NCBI GenBank assembly: GCA_024399015.1 | Contig: JAKSIC010000002.1 | Coordinates: 1 to 64,000 of the forward strand | Direction: 5' to 3' | Length of the DNA stretch: 64,000 nucleotides | Source: Fibrobacter sp. | GTDB lineage: Bacteria; Fibrobacterota; Fibrobacteria; Fibrobacterales; Fibrobacteraceae | In this document: piece by piece, positions 19,272-28,329 of the stretch | Position numbering within the stretch: position 1 is the first letter of the stretch | Layout: each line of letters begins with the position of its first letter | The notes under the pieces: model-generated | Database searches by the model: none | Seen by the model: the letters and a program-made list of their open reading frames with translations, nothing else | Told to the model about the DNA's origin: nothing | Translations under genes and position numbers: made by a program

Positions 19272-22200
19272 TTAGATCGCGAATTTGGTAGCGTCGGCCA
19301 ACTGCACAGAAGCAATACGGGAGATACCCTTGATTTCCTGGGTAACACCGTAGAGCATGTCTGCTTCGGCCATGGTACGCTTGTTATGGGTAACCACGAT
19401 GAACAAGGTCTGCTTACTGAATTCACGGAGGAGGGCCATGAAGCGACCCACGTTTGCGTCATCAAGCGGACCGTCCACTTCGTCCAGCACGCAGTAGGGC
19501 GACGGTTTTTCCATGTAAATAGCAAAGAGAAGTGCCGTTGCGGTAAGAGCATGTTCACCACCGGAAAGAGCCTTGATGCCGCGCATCTTCTTACCGGTAG
19601 GACGAACGTTGATTTCAATATCCGCATCCAGAATGTCCATGGGCTTGCCCATGTCATCCACTTTTTCCACAAGGCTCATCTTGGTTTCGCCATTGAGGAA
19701 CAGCTTACTGAACACAAACTGGAAGTTCTTCTGGATTCTGTTGAAGGTTTCCAGGTAGCGGGTACGGGCAATATCATCAAGCTTGGTGATGGTACGGTCG
19801 AGTGAAGCGCGGGCACGGTCCAAATCGTCGAACTGCTTTTCCACTTCTTCCATGCGCTTCTTTTCGTCTTCGTAGTCTTCCATCACGTTGACGTTGACAG
19901 GGCCAAGGTCCTTGATCTTGCCGCGGAGTTCACGAATTTCACGATCAGCTTCGGGCTGGCTATATTCAACGCGTTCAACATCTTCGGGATTTGCGAGATC
20001 CACGGAGTATTCGTTGGTAACGCGTTCTACGAGGCGGTCCAAGTTAGCCTGCAAGGCTTCCTGACGGCGGCCCACTTCGTTCAAGTCCTTCATCTTTTCG
20101 ATCATTTCGTCGCGGAGATGGTTGACTTCGCTACGCCAATCTTCCAAGTCGCCAGAAACAAGTTCATACTTTTCGCGGGCAAGGTCACGCTGTTCTTCAA
20201 CTTCGCGAAGTTGGGAGTCCTTTGCCTGAACCTGGTCTGCAACAGAATTGCTTTCGCTTTCGTTCTTTTCGATGGCGGCAGCGTTCTGCACAAGTTCATC
20301 ATTACGGCTGCGAATAGAATTCTCGTGGAATTCAATCTGGTCAGCGATACTGCCCAAGCGGCTGGTATTCTGAGCAAGCTTTGCGTTCTTGTCCTGGGCG
20401 GCACGTTCCAAGTCGCGGACTTCTTCTTCCTTTTCGCGGAACAAGGTATCCTTTTCGCTCAGTTCGTCATTAACGCGAGCATACTCGTTTTCTGCGCGTT
20501 CCACAGCAGCCTGAGCTTCAGCCAATTCAGCATCGCTGTTCTTGGTTTCTTCTGCAGCCTGGATCTTGACCTGAGCATTGCGGACTTCGTTTTCAAGCTG
20601 AGCAAGACGACGGTCGCAACCGGAAATCACATTATTCTGAATGGAGATGCTTGCGTTTCCACCGCGGAGGGAATCCTGCTTTTCGCGAAGGTCATCCACC
20701 AAGGATTCCAACATGCTTGTATCTTCATCAACGAGATCCTGCAAGCGGGAAATTTCTTCTTCGGCAGCAACCACTTCGGACTGAACATCTTCCAAAAGTT
20801 TGGTGGCTTCTGCAATTTCATTCTTTCGGGAAAGTGCGCCAGAAGTTGCGGCACCGCTGCTGACCAAGCCGCTGGTACGGACAATGGCGTCGGGAGCCAC
20901 AAAGCACAAATCCTGTTCGCGCATATTCTTTGCAAAGGCAATGGCGGTCTGCAAGGAATCCACCACAAAGTAGCGGGAAAGAATTCCGGTGAGCCAAGGC
21001 TTGATTTCGTCATCAGCCTTCACAAACTGATTCAGGCAACCAACAACACCGGCACCATCCACAACGCCCTGGTAAGCAGGAGCAGCCTCGCCCACCAAGG
21101 CGAGCAAAGCCTTGCCCACATTGTAGTCCTTCATGGAATCCACAATGTTAACGGCATTGGAATCGCTAGAAACTATCACGGCATCCATCAAGTCGCCAAG
21201 AGCGGCTTCCACATAGGATGCGTATTCAGGAGAAGCTTCGATGCGTTCAGAAAGCAGGCCTCCAATCAAATCAGCCTTGTTTTCCTTAAGCCAGCGGCTA
21301 GCATCGGTACCTTCGTTGGCAACGCTCTGCAGCACGTCGATACGGGACTGCAAACGAGCTTCTTCATTCTTAAGATCCTGAAGCTTCTTCTGCTGTTCCT
21401 GAAGGTCAGAGCGGTCGCCTTCCAAACGTTCTTCACGAGTGGTCTTCTGTTCTGTCAGGCGTTCAATTTCAGCACTGGCTTCATCCATTCCAGTCTGAAT
21501 TTCGCGAAGAGCGTCTTCTGCTTCGGACTTCTGCTTCTGAATGGTTTCAATTTCAACATTCCACTTTTCCAAGTTGCCCTGAAGCAAAGCAGATTCGGCA
21601 TCCATACGTTCGAAGCGGCCACGCAAAGCGTTGGCGCGGTTCGTTGCCTGCAAGCGTTCGTTGGCCAAATCTCTAGACTGGGAACGAAGATCGTCCACCT
21701 TGTCGCGCATAACCTGCAAGATTTCGCGTTCACGCTCCAGCAAGGCGTTCATTTCATCGACGTCGCTATCGGAACCCAGCACGCGGTTTTCTTCTTCAAG
21801 GCGAGCCTGTTCTTCGGTAAGTTCGCGAACCTTTTCCTGGCTGCGGTTGATTTCTTCCTGAGCCTTTTCGTTGGCAGCTTCCAAGGCGGAAATTGTATCA
21901 CGGATACGACCAAGGGAGTTGTTCAAGTCATTCAACTCGATGGTGATGGACTGTACCTGACGTTCCAAGTCGCGGTAAGCGTTTTCGTCTTCGCTGATCA
22001 AGAGTTTCTTTTCGTCAATCTTGGTCTGAAGTTCGGTTGCCTTGGTCTTTGCAGATTCCACTTCGTGGTTCATGCGTCTGGTGGTGGTTTCCAAGGTGCT
22101 TACACCTTCACGCATGTCTTCAAACTTGTCAATACTTACGGAAAGGTCCAGTTCACGAAGGCGCTTGCTCAAGCGCTTGTATTCGTTGACCTTTTCCGCC

Positions 22201-22826
22201 TGGGTTTCGTACATACGTACAGAACGGCGAACGGCACGGAGGTTGTCTTCCACGCGTTCCATGTCCATCTGCACACGTTCCAGCTGGCGGCGGGTTTCCT
22301 TACGCTGCTGCTTGTACTTGCTAACGCCAGCAGCTTCTTCAAAAAGAATGCGGCGGTCGTCGGCCTTATCAGAAAGAACAGCCTTGATCATGTCGGCGTT
22401 CATCTGGGAATAGGTACTGGAACCGAGGCCGGAGTCAAAAAGCAAAGCGTGAACATCACGAAGACGGCATTCCTGGTTATTGATCAGGTATTCGCCGGAA
22501 CCATCGCGGTGAACACGACGGGTCACAATCACTTCAGAATATTCAGAGTTCAAAGTTCCATCGCTGTTGTCGATCACAATGGAAACTTCGGCAAGGCTCA
22601 TAGCGGCACGTTCTTCGGTACCGCTAAAGATCACGTCCTGCATCTTGCCCATACGAAGTGCTGCGGCCTTCTGTTCGCCAAGCACCCAGCGGATTGCATC
22701 CGTAATATTGGACTTACCACAACCGTTAGGACCCACAACGGCGGTAAGGCCCTTAGTGGGGAAATTCACTTCAGTTCTTTGAGCAAAGGACTTGAATCCA
22801 AAAATCTTTAACTTAGTTATCTGCAC
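19272..22826 (-). CDS. smc: Chromosome segregation ATPase SMC
   Basis: 1184 residues, full length. Walker A GPNGCGKS at 32-39, long coiled coil, hinge near 520-670 (with GLLSERIEASPEYASYVEAALGDLMDAVIV), second coiled coil, then the ABC signature LSGGEHALTATALLFAIY and Walker B YCVLDEVDGPLDD near the C-terminus. SMC forms the DNA-entrapping core of bacterial condensin with ScpA/ScpB, which are not in this window. The start is GTG at 22826 (MQITKLKIFGFKSF) without a clear Shine-Dalgarno; TATCTT lies 9 nt upstream. The EamA gene follows on the same strand after 56 nt. Confidence 0.96.
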   Translation of the reverse strand: MQITKLKIFGFKSFAQRTEVNFPTKGLTAVVGPNGCGKSNITDAIRWVLGEQKAAALRMGKMQDVIFSGTEERAAMSLAEVSIVIDNSDGTLNSEYSEVIVTRRVHRDGSGEYLINNQECRLRDVHALLFDSGLGSSTYSQMNADMIKAVLSDKADDRRILFEEAAGVSKYKQQRKETRRQLERVQMDMERVEDNLRAVRRSVRMYETQAEKVNEYKRLSKRLRELDLSVSIDKFEDMREGVSTLETTTRRMNHEVESAKTKATELQTKIDEKKLLISEDENAYRDLERQVQSITIELNDLNNSLGRIRDTISALEAANEKAQEEINRSQEKVRELTEEQARLEEENRVLGSDSDVDEMNALLEREREILQVMRDKVDDLRSQSRDLANERLQATNRANALRGRFERMDAESALLQGNLEKWNVEIETIQKQKSEAEDALREIQTGMDEASAEIERLTEQKTTREERLEGDRSDLQEQQKKLQDLKNEEARLQSRIDVLQSVANEGTDASRWLKENKADLIGGLLSERIEASPEYASYVEAALGDLMDAVIVSSDSNAVNIVDSMKDYNVGKALLALVGEAAPAYQGVVDGAGVVGCLNQFVKADDEIKPWLTGILSRYFVVDSLQTAIAFAKNMREQDLCFVAPDAIVRTSGLVSSGAATSGALSRKNEIAEATKLLEDVQSEVVAAEEEISRLQDLVDEDTSMLESLVDDLREKQDSLRGGNASISIQNNVISGCDRRLAQLENEVRNAQVKIQAAEETKNSDAELAEAQAAVERAENEYARVNDELSEKDTLFREKEEEVRDLERAAQDKNAKLAQNTSRLGSIADQIEFHENSIRSRNDELVQNAAAIEKNESESNSVADQVQAKDSQLREVEEQRDLAREKYELVSGDLEDWRSEVNHLRDEMIEKMKDLNEVGRRQEALQANLDRLVERVTNEYSVDLANPEDVERVEYSQPEADREIRELRGKIKDLGPVNVNVMEDYEDEKKRMEEVEKQFDDLDRARASLDRTITKLDDIARTRYLETFNRIQKNFQFVFSKLFLNGETKMSLVEKVDDMGKPMDILDADIEINVRPTGKKMRGIKALSGGEHALTATALLFAIYMEKPSPYCVLDEVDGPLDDANVGRFMALLREFSKQTLFIVVTHNKRTMAEADMLYGVTQEIKGISRIASVQLADATKFAI

Positions 22827-22855
22827 TGTTCAAACAAGATAGTTTTTCCGACAAG

Positions 22856-23242
22856 TTATCGGAACTTTAAAGCCAAGGAATCCCCTTCAGATTCCACCTT
22901 CAAGAAGAGGCTCCCCCCTTCCACTTCCATTTTCTTGACGAACTGCAAGGTTTCGCCAGAACCATCGGTTGACTTGGTGTAATTTACACGAAGAGTGAAT
23001 TTTCCGACCCAGTCGTTTTGAACAACGTGGCTACGTTCACCCGGCAAAAGTGTTTCAGCAATCCAACGCTGATAGTTGTCGCTTTCCATAGAGAAAATAT
23101 CTACAGAAAGCAACGTGCAGTCTTCCGTTGCGTTTTCAACCTGGAGCCTAGACTCAGTTTCTACAAACCAATGACTAAGACAGCCGGTCAAGCCAACGCA
23201 GCAAAGAAGCGTTGCGGCCAAATACAAGAATGACTTTTTCAT
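22856..23242 (-). CDS. Small lipoprotein, unknown
   Basis: 128 residues. Signal peptide with lipobox LTGC (MKKSFLYLAATLLCCVGLTGCLSHWFVETESRL). The short mature domain appears beta-rich, with no recognised family. It lies 2 nt downstream of the 23245 gene on the same strand and 29 nt before smc, so it is likely co-transcribed with its upstream neighbour. A surface or periplasmic accessory to that envelope protein is a guess. Confidence 0.75.
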   Translation of the reverse strand: MKKSFLYLAATLLCCVGLTGCLSHWFVETESRLQVENATEDCTLLSVDIFSMESDNYQRWIAETLLPGERSHVVQNDWVGKFTLRVNYTKSTDGSGETLQFVKKMEVEGGSLFLKVESEGDSLALKFR

Positions 23243-23244
23243 TC

Positions 23245-24471
23245 TTACCTACCGCCTCTTGCAGAGGTTCTTCCACCCCTTGCAGGAGTTCCGTCTTCGT
23301 AACGGACACCCTTAGCTTCAATGACACGAGGTTCCTTGGTCTGAACCGGGATAGTCTTGCTGGTTTCCGGAGCCTGATCCTTGTTCTTAATGGTCTTTGT
23401 GTTCTTTTCCATCGGAGCAGCCTTAGCACCGCCACGACCGAAGAGAAGACCATCGAAGGTAGCCAGATTGAACTTGAGTTCGGCAAGAACAGTACCCTTG
23501 GCACCAAAGAAATTTCTGTAATCAAAGGCGGCGTTGTAAGCGAAGCGGATGAACATCAGGTCCACTGCACCACCCCACAAAAGATCATCCTTACCAGCGA
23601 GTTTTCGACGACGGGTGCAGGTTGCTTCAAAGCCAAGCATCCTGGACGGATCCGGGTAATACTTCAAAGCGGCATAGTTCAGACCTGCTTCACGCAAATC
23701 AAAGGAGGCTTCGGCATAAAGACGCTGTTCGTAAAGGTTCTGTTCCCAAGTAAGGGTCAAGGAATCCTTTTCGCCCTTGGTGTTATACATCGCAAGAGCT
23801 ACGTTAGGCAAATAGGTCTGCCATCCAGAGGACTTGCCTCCATAGATGGCGCGGCTTTCAAGATCAAGAGCAAAGCGCATGCTACGCCAACGGTCTTCAA
23901 ACAAGCTGACCTGAGCGCTGGCAAAGCCCCAACGGGCGTGACCCCAGATGTAGGTCAAAGAGTCCTGTTCGCTGGAATAGACTTTTCCCACATGTTCCAC
24001 GTTCTGCTGCTGCATACCCATGGCCAAGGTAAAGTCCGCTTCGGAATTGGAGAAAACACCACCCCAGGTAAATACGGAGCGCAACAAGGAAAAACTATTG
24101 TACTTCGGATAGAAAAGGAAGTCCTCGCCATCCCAACCGGCACGGTCGACCCAGGCAAGAACGCCCAGATGAAGATGTTCGGCCACATTGCCTGTAACAA
24201 AGGCGGCGGCATGCTGCCTAAAGGCAAAACCTTCGTGGTCACCATATTCACTACGGAGCGGCAACTGGTCCGGAGCCGGCGTATAGTACATACCCAAGTC
24301 AAAATAGCCGCCACGGCCACCGCGCAAGACTTCGCCAATTTCCTTCAAATGACGGTCACGAGTAACGGCACCACCGGCAGAAAGATCTTCTGTCGTAACA
24401 GGGTCGGCAAAAACCACCGAGGCCATAGCCAAGGTGAGAATCAGTGTAGAAAAACTTTTCTTGAAAACCAT
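23245..24471 (-). CDS. Exported, probably outer-membrane, protein of unknown function
   Basis: 408 residues from ATG 24471; a TTG two codons upstream is less likely because TAAATT lies 6 nt before the ATG, in the leaderless pattern. The signal peptide (MVFKKSFSTLILTLAMASVVFA) precedes a body rich in alternating aromatic/aliphatic strands typical of an outer-membrane barrel (YFDLGMYYTPAP, WGHARWGFASAQVSLF, RFALDLESRAIYGG). The C-terminal 70 residues are a charged, Gly/Arg-rich tail (ARGGRTSARGGR). Divergent from the radical SAM gene at 24518 and followed by a lipoprotein gene. Confidence 0.7.
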   Translation of the reverse strand: MVFKKSFSTLILTLAMASVVFADPVTTEDLSAGGAVTRDRHLKEIGEVLRGGRGGYFDLGMYYTPAPDQLPLRSEYGDHEGFAFRQHAAAFVTGNVAEHLHLGVLAWVDRAGWDGEDFLFYPKYNSFSLLRSVFTWGGVFSNSEADFTLAMGMQQQNVEHVGKVYSSEQDSLTYIWGHARWGFASAQVSLFEDRWRSMRFALDLESRAIYGGKSSGWQTYLPNVALAMYNTKGEKDSLTLTWEQNLYEQRLYAEASFDLREAGLNYAALKYYPDPSRMLGFEATCTRRRKLAGKDDLLWGGAVDLMFIRFAYNAAFDYRNFFGAKGTVLAELKFNLATFDGLLFGRGGAKAAPMEKNTKTIKNKDQAPETSKTIPVQTKEPRVIEAKGVRYEDGTPARGGRTSARGGR

Positions 24472-24477
24472 ACCCAA

Positions 24478-24483
24478 AATTTA
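24478..24483 (-). promoter_or_regulatory. Candidate -10 box of a leaderless transcript
   Basis: TAAATT ends 6 nt before ATG 24471 (minus strand). It shares a 46-bp divergent promoter region with the radical SAM gene. Confidence 0.45.
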
Positions 24484-24504
24484 ACAAAAATAAAGAAGGG
24501 TTGC

Positions 24505-24510
24505 TATATT
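24505..24510 (+). promoter_or_regulatory. Candidate -10 box of a leaderless transcript
   Basis: TATATT ends exactly 7 nt before ATG 24518. A GAAGGG run (24495-24500) lies too far upstream of the ATG to act as Shine-Dalgarno. Confidence 0.5.
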
Positions 24511-24517
24511 TAAGTCT

Positions 24518-25417
24518 ATGACAGACCAAGATTTAGCGTTAATTGCAGCATGGAGTGACCACTCCCGACTTTGGAAGGACAACACCTGGGTTTACCCCGT
24601 TATTAGCCGCCGCGCCGGGGGCCTTTCCGTGGGTATAAATTTGAACCCGGATCACAAATGTTCCTTCTCCTGTGCCTACTGCCAAAGTGGTCCCCAGGAC
24701 GGTCATCCGTCCGTCGCCATCGACGTGGACGGCGTAGAAAGAGAGCTTCGTCAGTTCCTGGCATTTTATGAATGCGGTGAATTCGCTAAATGCGACTTTT
24801 TCGGCAACGTTCCCGCCGACAAAAAGATTATCAAGGACATTTGCCTTTCTGGCGACGGTGAATCCACCATCGTCAAGGAATTCCCCGAAGTTTGCAAGCG
24901 CATGCGCAAAATCCAGCAGGAATTTCAGACAAAGTATTCTACAGACGACACTAGCGGCCTAGGCAGTTTCAAGCTCCGTCTGATCACCAACGCCAGCCGC
25001 CTCGGTAACGATACCGTCGAACAGGCCCTGGATTCTCTGCTGGAAAGCAACGGCGAAATTTGGGCTAAGCTGGACGCAGGCACCGAAGAATGGTACAAGA
25101 AGGTTAACCGCTCCGCAGTAAAGTTCGACACCATCCTCGCCAACCTGGAAAAGGTTATCAAGCGCAGCCCCATCTGCATTCAGACCATGCAGTGCAGCAT
25201 TCAGGGCCAGCAGCCCAGCGAATCCGAAGTGGCGATGTACATCAAGAACCTGGAACGCATTTATCGCGCCGCCCCGCATAATTTCGTGGAAGTGCAACTG
25301 TACACGGTAATCCGTCAGACCATGATCCCGGACGTATTGCCTCTGCCCAAGGAGTTCCTGGAAGATACAGCAAAGAAGATTACGAAAGTTCTTCCCGTCC
25401 AGGTTCGAACATTCTAA
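24518..25417 (+). CDS. Radical SAM protein, COG0731-like
   Basis: 299 residues. The [4Fe-4S] cluster motif CxxxCxxC is C48-SFS-C52-AY-C55. LSGDGEST and LRLITNASRL match the glycine-rich SAM-binding strands. The layout resembles the COG0731 group (wyosine-synthase-like bacterial radical SAM proteins), whose bacterial substrate is generally unknown. Single gene, divergent from the envelope gene at 24471 and closed by a terminator. Cytoplasmic. The substrate cannot be told from the sequence. Confidence 0.85.
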   Translation: MTDQDLALIAAWSDHSRLWKDNTWVYPVISRRAGGLSVGINLNPDHKCSFSCAYCQSGPQDGHPSVAIDVDGVERELRQFLAFYECGEFAKCDFFGNVPADKKIIKDICLSGDGESTIVKEFPEVCKRMRKIQQEFQTKYSTDDTSGLGSFKLRLITNASRLGNDTVEQALDSLLESNGEIWAKLDAGTEEWYKKVNRSAVKFDTILANLEKVIKRSPICIQTMQCSIQGQQPSESEVAMYIKNLERIYRAAPHNFVEVQLYTVIRQTMIPDVLPLPKEFLEDTAKKITKVLPVQVRTF

Positions 25418-25442
25418 GGCTTTCCTTGAACGAAAAAAAAGA

Positions 25443-25466
25443 CCTGCTTAAAAGCAGGCCTTTTTT
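25443..25466 (+). terminator. Rho-independent terminator after the radical SAM gene
   Basis: cctgctt (25443-25449) pairs with aagcagg (25452-25458), preceded by eight A and followed by six T. Confidence 0.88.
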
Positions 25467-25494
25467 AATTTGAGTTTCGCGTCGCGCCGCAGCA

Positions 25495-25591
25495 TTCGCC
25501 TCTAGATCAGTGGCAGCCTTCGGCTGCGCTTCTCTGCGGCTCGGTCATAGGAACAAGCATGCTTGTTCCTGCGACTTTCGCCTTAGATCAG
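25495..25591. repeat. 16-bp direct repeat flanking a hairpin-rich insert at the ppa 3' end
   Basis: ttcgcctctagatcag (25495-25510) recurs as ttcgccttagatcag (25577-25591), one base shorter. The second copy contains the ppa stop codon. Between them lie 66 bp with gcagcc-ttc-ggctgc and a perfect 20-bp palindrome (25550-25569, half-site GGAACAAGCA). This arrangement resembles a small insertion with a duplicated target. Confidence 0.6.
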
Positions 25592-26173
25592 CTCTTCAGG
25601 CGGGAGATGGTCATTGCCTTCCGGTTCCTGGTAGCAGGTTTCCGGAATCTGCACCTGGTTCTGGAAGTAGGCGCGATGAGCCACAATCACCTTTTCACGG
25701 GCGAACTCAGCATTCATCCAATCACCAATCTGAACATCCTTGCCTTCCAATTCCTTGTAGTTCTGGAAGAAGTTCTTGGTAATGCGGAGGAACATCTGGT
25801 CCACGTCGGTAATGTCCTTGATGGGGCGCGGGTTGAACACGGGCACGCCGAGAACCTTGTAGTCCTTCTTGCCGCCGTCGGTCATATCCAAGGCTCCAAT
25901 CACACGGCAAGTGCAAACGGTACCAGTCATCATGGAAGCGGGGCTGTAAATCAGCATATCCAAAGCGTCGCCATCGTCAGCCTTGGTGCTGGGAATGAAA
26001 CCGTAGGTACAGGGATAGCTCATGGAGCTAAGCAAGCAACGGTCAAGACGGAACACGTGAAGGCGTTCGTCGTATTCATACTTCAGGTTGGTGTCCTTAC
26101 CGATTTCTACGACGCAATCCACTTCGTAGGGGTACTTCTTACCAATCGGCAAATCCAAATAGTTAATAGCCAT
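25583..26173 (-). CDS. ppa: Inorganic pyrophosphatase, family I
   Basis: 196 residues, with Shine-Dalgarno GGAG 5 nt before the ATG. Family I features are the substrate-binding VVEIGKDTNLKYEYD start, YPCTYGFIPST, and the metal motif DGDALDM, in which Ala takes the place usually held by Pro or Glu between the second Asp and Leu. It hydrolyses PPi to phosphate in the cytoplasm. Single gene. Its 3' end, including the stop codon, overlaps one copy of a duplicated 15-16 bp sequence. Confidence 0.93.
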   Translation of the reverse strand: MAINYLDLPIGKKYPYEVDCVVEIGKDTNLKYEYDERLHVFRLDRCLLSSMSYPCTYGFIPSTKADDGDALDMLIYSPASMMTGTVCTCRVIGALDMTDGGKKDYKVLGVPVFNPRPIKDITDVDQMFLRITKNFFQNYKELEGKDVQIGDWMNAEFAREKVIVAHRAYFQNQVQIPETCYQEPEGNDHLPPEELI

Positions 26174-26276
26174 TTATACTCCAAGGAGCCCACCTTGAGC
26201 TCACACATTTTTATACAAGTTTGTAACAAAAATTTAGCTTTTTGAAATAAAAAGTCAAGGGGCGAAGACAAACCCC

Positions 26277-26311
26277 ACTATTCGTCATTCGTAATTCATA
26301 CTTTGTAATTA
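26277..26311 (-). repeat. Heptad repeat tract, five 7-bp units
   Basis: Read on the minus strand: taattac, aaagtat, gaattac, gaatgac, gaatagt. It lies just 3' of the Omp85-like gene that ends at 26315. Same family as tracts at 39375 and 45004. Confidence 0.65.
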
Positions 26312-26314
26312 ATC

Positions 26315-27613
26315 TTAGCGGCTGCGCCAGCGTGCAGGAATGGTCTTGTCAAAGAGACCAAAGCTGAACTTAGGTTCACCCACATCGGGGCTGTAACCAA
26401 TTTCAAAACGGATTCGATCCAAGGCCGGAACGATCAGGTGAATACCACCATAGACAGCGCCTTCGTAATCGCTCCAGTTAGGCATTCCCTTGTCCCAAAG
26501 CAACCTACCATCAAAGCCAGCCACCAGCTGAATTCCATAGAAGAAATTAATTCCCAGTACGCTTGCGGAACGGCGTTCCATCAAGACAAAACGTTCTTCC
26601 AAGTTCAGCAAGGTTTCGTGAATACCGAGGTAAGTGGAATCGGGATCATGACCACGGAAAGTATTTGTACCACCCTGGTAGTACAAATCGTAATGACCAA
26701 CAGTTCCCGGACGATAACGGAACAAGGCTGTCGCCCCCGTGATGAACTTTCCAATGGTGTGATAGCCGCGGCCATCAAAAAGGACTTCCCAGTAATTTTC
26801 GCCCTTATGGTTTTCACCTACACCTGCCCCCACATGGGTCAGCATGTATTCCAGATAAACTCCGTTGCGGGTATCGATTCCCGCATCCCGGCGATCGATT
26901 TTAAAACCGAGGCCAACTTCGGGCAAGTGACCGACACCGCCTTCCAAGTAACGGTAGGCCCCCGTAAAGAGCAAGGCGAATTGAGAAGTCAAATCCCAGT
27001 TCAAGTCAAGGTCTGCAAGCCAGCTGGCATCCTGGAATTTGCGGAGGTTATCCCAGCTGTCGGTACGCAGGAATTCAAAGTTCCAGCCCACGGGCAAGCC
27101 CAGCAAATAAGGGGAACTTGCGTACAAGGCGTATTCATTGTTCTTGAGGAAGGGATCCACCGTGGTACGGTACTGAACCTCCACACGAACATCTTCGCCA
27201 GCCACATTCAAGTTGGCAAGGGCGACGCCAACCATCAATCCGTCGCGATCGGTGGTCTTTCCTGCAGGAGACGGGATCCAGCGGAAAATTTCCTGGAAGC
27301 GATAGGTCAACGCCACGGCGCCAGCGGAGGCCGGCTCACAGGTTGCGGAAATTTCCGTGAACAAATCCAGGTCCTGAAGTTTCAACTTTTCAGATTCAAA
27401 CTTCTTCCAGTCGAAAATCTCGCCCACCTTGTTCTGAAGTTCCCGTTCCACAACGCGGTTCTTCGTATGAACCAGGCCGTCAAATTTTATGGAGGAAATC
27501 ACAGAACCGTCGCTACATTCGGCAGCATAGACAGGAGATGCCACCCCAAGGGCGGCAGCGCTCCAAAGGGAAACGCCCATCGACAAACCCAAAATGCCAA
27601 GTAGTTTTTTCAT
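26315..27613 (-). CDS. Omp85-family outer-membrane protein with one POTRA-like domain
   Basis: 432 residues. Signal peptide to about residue 30 (SPVYAAECSD). The POTRA-like domain (SVISSIKFDGLVHTKNRVVERELQNKVGEIFDWKKFESEKLKLQDLDLFTEI, about 36-95) precedes a C-terminal beta-barrel (GGTNTFRGHDPDSTYLGIHETLLNLEERFVL carries the FxGY/RG-type Omp85 signature). Shorter than BamA, so closer to TamA/patatin-type or other single-POTRA members. It may insert or export an unknown partner. Single gene. Confidence 0.8.
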   Translation of the reverse strand: MKKLLGILGLSMGVSLWSAAALGVASPVYAAECSDGSVISSIKFDGLVHTKNRVVERELQNKVGEIFDWKKFESEKLKLQDLDLFTEISATCEPASAGAVALTYRFQEIFRWIPSPAGKTTDRDGLMVGVALANLNVAGEDVRVEVQYRTTVDPFLKNNEYALYASSPYLLGLPVGWNFEFLRTDSWDNLRKFQDASWLADLDLNWDLTSQFALLFTGAYRYLEGGVGHLPEVGLGFKIDRRDAGIDTRNGVYLEYMLTHVGAGVGENHKGENYWEVLFDGRGYHTIGKFITGATALFRYRPGTVGHYDLYYQGGTNTFRGHDPDSTYLGIHETLLNLEERFVLMERRSASVLGINFFYGIQLVAGFDGRLLWDKGMPNWSDYEGAVYGGIHLIVPALDRIRFEIGYSPDVGEPKFSFGLFDKTIPARWRSR

Positions 27614-27762
27614 GTTCTGTAACGTCCGGTCTTTCTTCTGCTAAAATTTAAAAATAATCCCTATTTATCCCAACAAAGTTTGACTTTTTAAAGACCTTAT
27701 TCTCTCGCCTCTTTTGGATTTTTTTATTTTTGGCACGTTACTAGAAATCTAGAGGTGTTTTT

Positions 27763-28227
27763 ATGTTAGATTTTCTCGCCAACAACTGGCCCTTTATCGT
27801 AGCAATCGTTCTGATTGTTCTCGTTATCTTTGTTATCCGTGGTGTCCGCAAGGCTCTCAAGGAAGGCGGTGGCGCTTTCAGTCTTGAAACCATCAAGAAG
27901 ACCACCGAGCCCAACTTCGCAGCCCTCAAGCAGAAATCCCAGGCTCTCCTGGCCGACGCCGACATGATTTGCGAAGTCAAGGAAGGCAGCAACTACGTTA
28001 TCCCCAAGAAGGAAGACCTGAAGCTCTTCCGCAACGCCCTCAAGCAGAAGTACAAGCTGGCCATGTTCCTGGTTCCGGGCACAAACAAGGTTGTGTACTT
28101 CTTCTGCAAGACCGACGCAGGTGTCAAGCGCCGTATCGAGAACCTGGTGATCAACCAGAAGTTCCGCGAAGGCAAGAAGCCCTACGTTGACGTTGCTACC
28201 GGCGAAAAGCTGAAGTATCCCCGTTAA
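27763..28227 (+). CDS. Membrane-anchored protein of unknown function
   Basis: 154 residues, with Shine-Dalgarno AGAGGTG (27750-27756). One N-terminal membrane helix (NWPFIVAIVLIVLVIFVIRGV, 8-28) is followed by a basic cytoplasmic domain with SLETIKKTTEPNFAALKQKSQALLADADMI and YKLAMFLVPGTNKVVYFFCKTDAGVKRRIENLV. No known domain recognised. Monocistronic, with a terminator at 28276-28300. Confidence 0.75.
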   Translation: MLDFLANNWPFIVAIVLIVLVIFVIRGVRKALKEGGGAFSLETIKKTTEPNFAALKQKSQALLADADMICEVKEGSNYVIPKKEDLKLFRNALKQKYKLAMFLVPGTNKVVYFFCKTDAGVKRRIENLVINQKFREGKKPYVDVATGEKLKYPR

Positions 28228-28232
28228 TAGGA

Positions 28233-28260
28233 TAAAGCGGAAAGCAGAAAGTTAAAAGGC
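28233..28260. repeat. Weak heptad tract, four units
   Basis: taaagcg, gaaagca, gaaagtt, aaaaggc: a 7-bp period immediately after the stop of the 27763 gene. It is related in form to the gaattac/gaggttc tracts but less regular. Confidence 0.4.
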
Positions 28261-28275
28261 TTTCGCAAAAAAATC

Positions 28276-28300
28276 GCGCGATGAAAGTCGCGCTTTTTTT
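28276..28300 (+). terminator. Rho-independent terminator
   Basis: gcgcga (28276-28281) pairs with tcgcgc (28288-28293) and is followed by seven T. Confidence 0.88.
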
Positions 28301-28329
28301 ATGAGTCACGAACAAAAGAATTGGTGCAA

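Noticed and set aside
20118-22811. Long open frame (897 codons) on the plus strand
   Set aside because: It is fully antisense to smc, has no recognisable domain, and its openness follows from the codon bias of smc.
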